Shown: piece by piece, positions 1 through 28,400 of the stretch
Layout of the letters: each line of letters opens with the position of its first letter
Position numbering within the stretch: position 1 is the first letter of the stretch
From: Pyrocephalus nanus
Taxonomy: Eukaryota; Chordata; Aves; Passeriformes; Tyrannidae
Direction of reading: 5' to 3'
Length of the DNA: 64,000 nucleotides
Assembly: GCA_038380795.1 (NCBI GenBank)
Contig: CM076268.1
Span: forward strand, 16,496,001-16,560,000
Made by a program: the position numbers and the translations under genes
Notes under the pieces: generated by a model
The model's input: only the letters and a program-made list of their open reading frames with translations
The model's database searches: none
Told to the model about the DNA's origin: nothing

Positions 1-17617
<17,617 letters not shown>

Positions 17618-17794
17618 CGTTTCCCGTCTTGCCTAAATGTCGACTGTTACAAAATAAATTCAAGGAAGTCTTCAGTTTCACACTCCTTAACTTCTGGACT
17701 GAAATGCTAGCAGGAAGAGGAGGCAGGGAATTGCTGGTTTACAATAAAGAAGGTCTATGGGTGGATCTATGACGGACTAGCTACTCAATCTAGG

Positions 17795-17812
17795 AAAAAA
17801 AAAAAAAAAAAA
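17795..17812 (+). repeat. A18 homopolymer
   Basis: About eighteen A residues just upstream of the MYOF start region. No adjoining retrotransposon body is recognised. Confidence 0.7.
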
Positions 17813-18610
17813 GTCCTGTAAATTGACACCAAGTTCTGTTTGCCGCACAAAAAAAGAGCTCTCGCTAATGAAACCCTGTAACAGAAAGGACACAGGGCAA
17901 AAACGAGTGCAGATTTATTTTGAGGTGGGTTTTTTGGTTGCTTTTATTCTGAAGCTATGTGATAAATCTCTAGTAAGAAACTAAGGCAAGAGTAAGCATT
18001 AAGCAATATGAACACTAAACATTAAACGCGATTCTAGTATTCAAGATATATCAAATCTTCATCTTGGTATACCAACGTATGAAATTTCACGATGGCTTAT
18101 ATTTTTTTCCCCTCTTAATTTGCAGAACTTCATTGTTTGCAAAGGCTCCTGGCTTGCCTCCGTGTCAGCCTACAGTCCCAAACTAGAGCTGGTCCCCAAA
18201 ACCAGTGTAAGTTCTCCCCCTCCCGTTGCGTTCTGGAACAACGACGTGTTGCTCAGTAAATGCTGCAGCTTCGTCGCGGAACAGGCTGGATTTAGTACAT
18301 TTATTGAGAAATTATTAAAATATATAAGCATAACTAAAACTGGAAAATAATTAAGGAAATGCGTACAAAAGAAAAAAAAATGGTACGACCTTCTGTATTG
18401 TTTGGAGGCATATGTTTTGTCTTAACATAAACATGTGCACTAACAATCCGGGTAACGTGAAACCAGGTAAAACTTCCATGACAGGCACAAGAGCTCTGAG
18501 CTCCCCTGGGCTCAGCGTTACAGCAAGTTTTTCTCAGCTGTGGAACAATTGTTAAAACCCCAGAGATGCACACTGTCACCGCAGCACGTGTGCCCAGCAG
18601 GGATGGGGGA

Positions 18611-18620
18611 GGGGGGGGGG
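18611..18620 (+). repeat. G10 homopolymer
   Basis: Ten G residues, preceded by GGGGGA, in the divergent control region between two CACGTG sites. Confidence 0.75.
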
Positions 18621-18890
18621 TAAACAGCAAGATGAGTCACACGTGAGCACACTTCAGCCTAGTTCTTATATGATCACAGAGAACTATCCCACCCTATTTT
18701 GGAATTTCTGAAAGTATTAGATTTTGGGTAGATTAGGAGAATTTCAGGAGGAGAAAAAACGTAATCTGACGCACACGTGTTCAGGGAGGGACCGGGACAC
18801 AGACACACAAGTGACAGCATTGAGCGGGCCCCGAGGGCTGTTCCACGCTCCGCCACCGCGGTCCCACCCGAGCCCTTGCCGCGGCGGAGG

Positions 18891-18970
18891 GCGGGGACAG
18901 GCAGGGCCGGGCGGGGACAGGCAGGGCCGGGCGGGGACAGGCAGGGCCGGACAGGGACAGGCAGGGCCGG
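18891..18970. repeat. 20-bp GC-rich minisatellite, four copies
   Basis: The unit GCGGGGACAGGCAGGGCCGG is repeated at 18891, 18911, 18931 and 18951. The first three copies are identical and the fourth differs at two bases. A degenerate half copy follows at 18971. It sits in the CpG-rich CEP55 promoter region. The long open frames here on both strands come from this repeat and are not credible genes. Confidence 0.93.
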
Positions 18971-19255
18971 GCAGCGACACGAGAGGGCAGCACCGCCCGT
19001 CCCGGCGAGGAACTCCAAACCCCCGGAACTGACGGGCCGCGGCCGCGGGATTCAAACTCCCGGAAGCGGCGCCGGGCCGGGCCAGGCAGGCTGTGGGTTG
19101 GGGTGCTCGGGCCCCGTCCCGTCCCACGGAGCGTGAGCCGGCAGCAGGATCCGGGGAGCCCTGCGCTCGACTCCAGCTGTCGGAAGCCATGTCCTGCCCG
19201 CTAGAAGGGATCGCTGTTCCGTGACGCCGCCTTCGGGTTTCACAGGCGCCGAAAG

Positions 19256-19432
19256 ATGAACCCCAAGACCGCCAAGGATCGTATTATGGCCAAGTGGGGC
19301 TTAAAGTCGAGCAGCTCCAGAGCTGAGAGCGGGCTGGAGAAGGGTAAAGAGGAGAGCGCTGCGCTGAGGACTCAGTGCCCGGAGGCAGCCGCCGGTGGGA
19401 CGGCGGAGGCGGAGAGGAGCGGGCTCCTCCAG
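19256..19432 (+). CDS. CEP55: CEP55 coding exon 1 (start codon)
   Basis: This exon of 59 codons begins MNPKTAKDRIMAKWGLKSSS. It shares the KWG-x-K motif with other vertebrate CEP55 proteins. The ATG is preceded by GAAAG, giving a favourable purine at -3. Its second half is GC-rich and encodes an Ala/Gly-rich run poorly suited to coiled coil. The donor is CAG|GTGAGC. Confidence 0.92.
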
Positions 19433-22400
19433 GTGAGCGGGGTGTGCCGAGCCGGCCGCGCCGCGCAGGGGGCTCCGGGCCTGCCCGGCCCGGGACAGGG
19501 AGCCCCACCTCTGCTCTCGAAACTGCGCTCACTTCGATGTCACTGCTGGTTTAAGACTCTTAGGCGGTTTAGACAAACTTTTAGCTTGACATTTTCGTTC
19601 TCATGTACTTTTCAGAGGTGACTGAACTAATAAAATCACACTCACCTGACAAGGCTGCTGAATACAAAGACTTGAGGCCAGAGGTGCCAGACCTGTCCTC
19701 TCGTGTCCAGCAGGTCTCAGAGAATTATTTTAAGCACTTCCTGCAAAGAATATTATGTTTGCAAACATTTGCCTAAGAACATGCCAAAAAGTGCTGGGTG
19801 TTTGCTTGAACTGAATTGTCAAACTCCCACTCAGTTATAGGTAAATAACACTGTAGTCGGGTCCCTACATTCTTCCACTGCAACCAAAGAGCAGAAACTA
19901 AGACACTGCAAATTACACCCAAGGTAAACCTGTGGTTGCAGAGAAGTTCAGGACTTAGTATGTGACCAAGTCACATTGTGTCAGGCTTCCCAGAAGGACT
20001 ACAAAACTTTGACTCTTTCAAAGGATACAACTAATGGAGACTGGGCACACTAATATTTCAAGGCCATTTCTTTTGGCAGAAAGGCTTTTCTTGTATCTGT
20101 GCCACAATGTTAGTTGAGAAATCCTAAGCCAAGTATCAGCTATGGCTGGGCAGGTCATGTACAGTTGTGGCTAAATTCCTTAGTGTGTTTGCTGTGCCTG
20201 TTAGCATTTGCTGCTTGCTCAGTGTTGGTTACTTAATACTAAATTCCTAGTTTACAGGTGGAAAATCACACCCATGTTTAGATTTTAGTGAGTGCTCTGT
20301 GGTGTTCAACCACTCCCAGAAAATTCAATTTCTTTCAATTTCTTTGCCATCTTCTAATGACTTGTCAACACGTAAGATTTCAGCATCGGCCTTTGTCACC
20401 AAAAATGAAATGCTCTCACATCAGAAGTTTATGGAAAGCCTCAAGGTATCTTAAATGCAGTACTAGTTCTGTGTAATAATTACCTGTGCTGGAGGCCTAC
20501 TGAAAAAAGAGTGCATATTGAAAATACGTACTAAAACACATTTTGAAGATAAAGGGTCAGATAATTTGGAAAATGGGATCCTTCTCCTGAATGCTTTATT
20601 ATAACTTTTGTAACCTCACTTACTGTCATGTAGTTTGCAAGAAGGCTCTGCTGCTTCCCAAAAGCTACTAAATATGCTGAGAAATAAGCGAAGAAATGTA
20701 TCATTGTCTTCACTGGAAGTGTTTTGAAGTTCTTGTATTGCTTGTGTTTGAGGGTTCATATGCTGTAGTTATCTATATTCAGATACAAACCCGAGTACCT
20801 ACCAAGCCTGTGAAATTCGGTTCTTTGCATTCTTTCCCTGTTTCATCTACTTCATCTACTCATTTTCCTATCACTTGAAATATTTCAGTTGATTGTGCTA
20901 GTATTGTCCATTTTGAGTAAAAAATAATATTCTCAGCTAAATAAAGGCTAAGAGAGAATCTTTGAAAGTGAATATTGTTGACTGGGTTGGGTTGGAAGAG
21001 ACCTTAAAGATTATCTAGTTCCAATCTTCCTGACATGAGCAGGGACACCTTCCACTAGACTTGGTTGCTCAGATCACTCAAGCTATTGTAAACTTGCTAA
21101 TGCATTTGTTGCATAGACTAACTTATTCATTTGTGTCACTTTTTTATTCTGTTTCATTTAGAAAATACATTCCCTTGAAAAAGAAAAAGAAAAACACGAC
21201 CATCTTGTTGGAGAAAAAGACAGGGAAATCCAAAACCTGAAAGACAAGCTTAAGTCCAAAACCAAGAATAGTGAAGTCTCCTTACTGCAAAATCAACTAG
21301 AGGAAAAAACAAAGGAAGCAGAAAGGAGAGAACAATTACTTTGTTCTCTATCAGAAGAAATTAACCGGTTAAAATGTAATTTATCTGCTGTCATGGCAAA
21401 ATGCTCTGATCTGGAGAACAAAGCCAGTAGCACTTCTCAGGCATCCCAGGTAAGCACTAAAGAAATGCTGTAATTGCAAATTGGAATTTGTGCCCACTAA
21501 GCACTAATACTTGTTATAAAATAGGATGGGGTTTTAATTTTCTTATAAGCTGCATTGCATTCTCAAATATTCTTGTATGTAGAGAGATGATATCCAGATT
21601 GAATGCTAAATGAAGAACAGTCAGGGAGCACAACTTCAGGCAACACAGCTGGGGAGGGAAGTCTCTCATGCTGTACTGCAAGGTCCCTTGTTCAAGCTCA
21701 TATGGGTAGTTTGACTGGTGTACTACATGTAATGATCACTGTTGCTTAAGCAGATGCTATTCCCTTCTTGGATTTGTATGTTCAATGATTAGACAGACTG
21801 AGAAGGCAGCAGTAATGGAGATGTGGGGCACTAATAACAACAAACTAAGCTACTCACCTAATTCAGCTTCAGTCATGAGAATATCTTTCTCCCTTCTTTG
21901 CTCTTATGAATCCTCATTTGTTTCAGTTGTTAAAACTAATTGTACTTTCTATGGCATCACATGCAGTAAATACTTCACTGAGACACGAGATAGGACAGGA
22001 ATAGAGAGTTTCTCCTCTCATGCTAAGTGGTCAGTAGGTATGGTGCCAATCCTTGGCAGCATTTAAAGGTGCATTCAATATACTACAGTTGTTTTTTCAT
22101 CCCTCCCTGTTCTAATGTTCCATGGAAAATGCACTAGTATCTCAAAGAGGGGCACAGGGAAGTTGGTGCCTAAAAGTAGGTGCCTGTAAATCTTTCTTTT
22201 CTAGCTTTTAACCTGCAGATGGTGCTGGTTCCCTCTGCTCTACAAGGAACATGAGCAATTTCTAGAAATTCTGCTTTAGCCAAATACATAACAAAAAATC
22301 TTAATCTACCACTTTTGAATGATAATACATGTATATATATCACTTCTACTAATGAAGTATATTAGTAAATACCACTTTAAATGCAATGTATTTATTTTCA

Positions 22401-25400
22401 ATTTTAAGAGACTTTGAACTGGGTTAGAGAATTTAAAATGTATGTAAAGTCAACAGATTTTCAGATATTTTCGAAAATAAACTACAAAAATACCTATTAC
22501 TCTAAAACCCTAATTTTCTTTTAAAATCTTAAGTGATCTATCAACAGAGGACAACAAATATGACTAATATTTTGACTGGATGTCATGGAAAACTTGAAAA
22601 CAAGTCTAGCAATGCTGCTTGAAACTGCTAGGTGGCATGTGAGCTCTGAAATAGAAACAACGGTTGTATGACAGTTTTCACTGAGGCAGGATTCAAACGT
22701 TCATATAAACAATTGTAGTGTCTTTAAATCCTATTTTTATGAGGAAGTGCTGAAGTTTAATGATTGCATTGAAAGCTTTTCTGTATTTTTCAGTAACAAA
22801 ATTTGTTGTAAATCATGTCCCAAAACCCATAGAAAAACACTGGAAAAATGTAGTTTGGATGTTTTTCTTATTGAAGTTCCCTCCGACTTACATCTACACA
22901 ATTTCTTAAATTCATTCTATCATGCAGAGAATAAACATGTCAGATTATGGAAGAAATATAACTGTTTACCTGCTCTCTAGATTTATATGGGTCTAAAGAA
23001 CTCCCTGACTCATACTTCAAGCACTGTACTGTGGATCAGGTCTCAAAAAAATCAGGCAGTTTGTCCTTACTGTTCTAGACAGGCTTGCATGACTTCCCAG
23101 ATGTTAACAATCTTCCTGTTACCCCAAGGAAACTTTCAAGGTCTCTGTAGCTTTCCCCCAATAACTCCTGTAGGTCTGGCATATTGTCAAACGTATGAGG
23201 ATACAAAAATAAAACAAGCACCTTTTTTTGTGTACTTAAAAAATATTCTAAATATCTTTATTTCAAAAGCTCTTTGGAGAACACCCTTCAGGTCTTCAAA
23301 GAGTGCAGTTCAACAGAAAACACATGATGGTCTTCTTAGGAAATGTTCTAATGTAACTATGAGATGCAGAGTTATGGAATAAATTAAATGTAAATCTCCC
23401 ATCTCCTGTGGAACAGTCCATTTTAAATATATGAAATGGTTTTCTACATAACTTAGATCCTTTAAGGAAAAAAAACAACAGCCAGCTCTAAAGATCTTTA
23501 AAAATGAAAGGCACATGTGTTTATGTGAAATTAATAGTTATATAGGAGTAGCTTTGTTCTTTCAGTCATCTGTTTTAAACAACACTAACAGGTTGTTCTT
23601 TGTCTGCAGGAAGCTGTAACAAACAGCACCGAAGTTGAAAGACAACTGAAAGATGTAAGTTTCTTGTATAACATTGCAAGTACATATCATCTGCATTGTG
23701 ATGCATAAGAATGTAAATTATCATCATATACATTTTTTGTAGTATGGAACCTCAGAGGGTATGTTTCCCTCTAAAATATGATATCTAAAATAATTTTGTT
23801 GTAAGACAATGATTTAAATTGAAAAAAAACAAAACAAAACTTGCAAAATAAAAAAATTGAGATAAGATTTCCATCATCTTTGATAAACTTTGCTTAGAAC
23901 ATCAGAACAAAGTAGTTACTGACAAATCAGCAGCCTCGAGGAACCTGGTCTGGCACTGCTTGGAATAGCATGAAGCTGGATCAGAAACCTCCTGAGGTCC
24001 CTTCCAACCTGAATAATTCTATGATTCAACTGGCTAAAAAATCCATATCCTAGTTCTTAGAAACTCTAAGTTCCATTTTCAAGGTCTGTTATTTTATGTT
24101 TTATTTTATATTCAAGGTTGAAAAGTTAATTTTTCATAATCTAGGCATGACTCAAGAAAGCCTTTATTCTTTAACTCATTTTCCCATTCCAAGAAGTAAT
24201 CCAATTATAATCTAATAATATTGTTGCAGTTTTAACTTATGTTCAGCATCCTGACTTATATTTCCAAATGAAGATGGATTTATTTATTGTACAGAGATTC
24301 CTACAATTTGGAGCAGACATAGCTTATCTTTAAACTGCAATATACAACTTCTAGCATTTTTAAGAAATAAGACAAATACTTTTAAAATCTGATAAATTAC
24401 CAGAAACTTTTTTTGTTCTTCTGTTTATTTTCTTGAAGGCTCTTGAGAAAAACCAACAGTGGCTACTGTATGACCAGCAACGGGAAGCATATGTCAGGGG
24501 ATTGCTTGGAAGGATCTTTGAACTTGAACAGAAGTCGGAAATAGTTAGCCAACAAGAATCTAAAGGATTCAGTTCAGAAGGTATTGACTTTATTTTTTCC
24601 CCACAAGTGACCCAAACCATAATTATCTATAGAATAAATTTTCTGAAAAGAAGTGATACCACAATTAATCAAAATCAAGATTTTGTTTTCAGTGCTTTGG
24701 CTGCTTAATGATAAAAGTTGGTTAAGTAATATTTCTTTGCTTCCTGTTATCTGTGTTACTTACTGACAGTACTTCATGTTCTTATCCACTTCAAAGATGG
24801 TTTTTAACAGCCCTGACACTCTATTAGCAACCTCTCTGTTTGCTGAAAGTGTTGAGGTAAATAGGTGTCTCCCATCCTTCTAAGTACACTTTCAACAGAC
24901 ATAATGGAAGCATTAAGGATTTATTAGCTAGGTGTGGATCAGATTTTCTAAAATTTACTTTTTTCAAAATAAATATTATAAAAATGAGTCAAGATTGCCA
25001 CATTCTTTACTCACCTGAACAGTTGTTACAGGGCATGAAAACCTGTGATAGGTTTTGGCACCTCTCCAAAATAGTGTTTCGCAATATGGATCTGGCCACT
25101 CCAGCTCACACTTCCTTGCTGTGCAGTTCCTCAGTAAGGCACACCCTCTCAGTATTAATAGAATTAAAATCACATTGAGAAGAACCAGAAGGTGTTGACT
25201 TGCTTTACTTATTATCAAACTATTATTTCATATATGCTGCAAGTGACCTGCAAGGTAAATTCATTAAATGTGGGGTAAGAGCATACCCACAGACTTGCCA
25301 CAGTAACTCACGTGCAGTGGCTTGGTTTCTGTATTGTTTGAATCGTTATGGAAAACAGTAAAATATCATCATAATCTTGTTTTGATTCTGTTCAGAAATC

Positions 25401-28400
25401 ATTGAACTGTGTTTTTAGATGAAGACAGTCTGAAGTAGTAGCTCACCAGGAAACGTAACTCAAGAGTTCCTGCAGTCAAAGCTTTGTCATCAGGGCAGCC
25501 AGGAGACCAGGAGTTAGGATGTAAGAAGGTTCCTCCCTTCAAGCAGCTAGACAGTAGCAGAAATCCAGGTTTCTAAGAACCTACTTATACAAGTTGAAAG
25601 TAGAGATGACAACTTTTTCCAAGGAAAATCTTGTCTGTCTCTGAGGACGTCACCACCCTATAAAGGAGTATTGCTAATCAGAAGATAAGGCTTAGTTCAT
25701 AGCTGAGGGAAGGGAGAACAGTCAAGTTAGAAACTTTCCTGTTAAATTACACTTTGAAGAAATAGGGTAAGTCTTCAATTGTAACAGTATCAAACAGTGC
25801 CAAAATCAGCAAATCTCATGAAATTTTTCATTCCTTGTTCTCCTTCTATTTTATGTTACTACTGACTCTATTACTGCAGGCCTCTTAATTTTTTCCTACT
25901 TACTAAACTTTTCTTGTGCCAATAAGCAGAAATTTTTCAAAATGTGGTTTAAGTAATGGTCACTAGCCAAGAAGCAGTCGGGGTTTTTTAGCAAAAGAAC
26001 TACCCCAGTTCTTTCTATTTGCCATTTAGAAGTAAATTATGACATACAGTTTGAAGAAGATAGTCTACAAAAGACAGTGTATGGCCTGAGTTTGGTCAAG
26101 ATAGGTGAAATAGAGTTTATCAGATCCCCAGGGTATCTCTGGGGAAGGAGTAATGCTAAGGAGGCTAAAAGTGGAGGTAAGAATCTAGTGCCTTTGGGTC
26201 AGATTCCCCTATGTCAGTATAATGCATGAGGCCCTGTAGGAACTGTGTGGGTCATGGAGCTTGGGGTTGGGGCAAAGGATGTGATATTGCTGCAAGGGTT
26301 AGTGATGGAAGTAGCTGTAGCACAGAATATCATGCACAAGCCAAGTTGCAATTTTCCAGTAACTATATCGCTAAGGAGACTTTATGCATTATAAATATTG
26401 AAAGCTGTTTTAACTAAAGTTTGGTGCTAATCTGGCCTGTGTAATAGCCTACTATGTCAATTTCTATTAATAAGCCTTAAAATGCTTAAGGATTTAGTGC
26501 TCTGCTTTTTAAGTGGGTTTTTTTCCACATTATTAACTCAATTTTTTCTGACTCATTAAGGTCATCTGCAAGAGGAAAAGCAAGAATACTATGACCAGCT
26601 GCTACTAACTGCTAAGAGGGATCTTGAGACTGAAAGATGCACTGTAACCCAGCTGAGATCTGAACTTAATGAATTCAAGAAGAAGTATGAAGAAGCACAA
26701 GGAGAAATAATGAGTTTAAATGCATTATTGCAGTCGCAACGGGTTGCTGATATGAAGGCTCAAGAAAATGAAAATAAAATCAAAGAGAAAGTGCAGAGAC
26801 TGAAACAGGAAAATGAAACTCTCAAAGAAAAGCTCAGAGAAGGAAAAAAAAAAGCTGAAGATCTTTCTTGTCAGGTAAGTGGATGCATTTAGAGGTTTGA
26901 GATAATTTCAAAAAACCAAGAGAGATGAAAAGTCATACTTAATCAGAGTGGCCCATCAGTCACTCTGATAACTCTTCTTTTCATAGATCTAGACTCATGA
27001 CCTTGTGCTTAAAGCTGAGTTGTCTAAACAAGGAACTTCTTTGTTCACTAATTTCCCTGATCTTGTGGGACATGAGGGAGAAGTGAGAAAATAATGAATT
27101 GATTCTAATATATTCTTTATCCTCAAGGTTAATAGTAAATGAGGATAGGAAAAGTGAAAATTAATTTTATCATGTGCCCCTGACTATGGAATATCATTGA
27201 TACTTGCTGTCACCTGGCAGCTACAATGCACACATAGGCTTGTAGTTTCATAATTACTGAATAAGCAGCTGTGCCTCTGGATAGTGCCCTCAGCCAAACA
27301 CTGTAGCCATGCAGCTGGATTTTTTTTTTCCTTTGGTTCTCCATTCAGATGAGTTCCTGCATTTGATTCTCTATATGATGGATAAGAACTCTGCAAGTAC
27401 CCCTGAGTACTAGAAAGCAAGGGACAGATAGCAAGGAAGCTGGGGGAAGACATGAATGTGCTGTATGTTTGTATTTAAAAAAACTTACCTTCCTGTGTAT
27501 GAAATACTCGTGAGGAGTGTGCCACTTCTGCTACATAGAGAATTACAGTGGTGTCTTGGGATATACCTGTCAGCATGGTGGCACTAACCAAAAGAAAAAA
27601 AAAAAATCTATTGTTTCTTCTTCTGGACATGAAATCATGACCACATATCTGCTGCAGAGAAACTGGAAAGTTGTCCTTGAAGGACAGACCTCAGGGCATT
27701 TAAATGAGATAGAGTTGCTACTAGAATTCTGGGGTCAATAATAAAGCAATGTAGAACTGAAATTTGAAATAAGAGAATAAAATTTACTAGACACTAAAGT
27801 AGACTAAAACCAGATCAGTAGTTCAGCTCTCTAAACACAGGGTGGTTCTTGCTGGTTAATAATGATTAAAAGATGTTTATTTTCTGAAGCAGAACAGCAC
27901 CATTTTTATAAAAGTTGATACAGGCTGAAAGCGTAGGATATTTTAATGTATGCAATTACTTAATCATTACAGTATAGTATTTTCTGAGCCTTACACTTGT
28001 TCTCTTCTATTATAAAAAAAATAGTTGCATTGTTTGATACTATTAATATTGTATGGTGTTAGTACAAACGTACGTTTTGTGTGTAAGTTTTGTCGGCATC
28101 CTGGCAATTACCTAGGAAATTTCAGTTTTGTGTTTCTTTTTTAACAATAACATCATCCTGCATTTCCCTTGTTCTGTGCAATAATGAATTTTCTGTGGGA
28201 AAATTTCCTCAGGGAAGTGGAGATATTTGGATTGGGTTTGGCTGTTGCATAACAGCCATACATTTTCTGTTGGTGTGGGAATGTAAAAGTTTACTTCCAT
28301 CCCACTCCAGCTTCATCATTTTTTCAAGCTTATTAGCTATTGTATATGAAAGTTGTTTGTTACAAGTGTTCCTCTGCCTTATAGGTGCAACTTCTTCATA

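Larger units (their letters stand above)
17618..19255. promoter_or_regulatory. Divergent MYOF/CEP55 control region
   Basis: The two genes are head to head with 1.6 kb between their start codons. The half next to MYOF is AT-rich. From about 18.78 kb to 19.5 kb the sequence becomes CpG-rich, extends into the first CEP55 coding exon, and is the likely CEP55 promoter. Three CACGTG E-boxes lie at 18585, 18640 and 18774, with an AP-1-like TGAGTCA at 18634. An ETS-like CCGGAAG lies near 19059. A TTCAAA at 19051, preceded by CGCGG, resembles the CDE/CHR element of G2/M genes, which would suit CEP55. A TTTCACAG acceptor just before the CEP55 ATG (about 19238-19245) suggests a spliced 5' UTR. Promoter function is inferred from composition and position. 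Confidence 0.6.

Noticed and set aside
18724..19190. Several overlapping open frames on both strands near the CEP55 promoter
   Set aside because: They are produced by the stop-poor 20-bp GC-rich minisatellite and the CpG-rich block.
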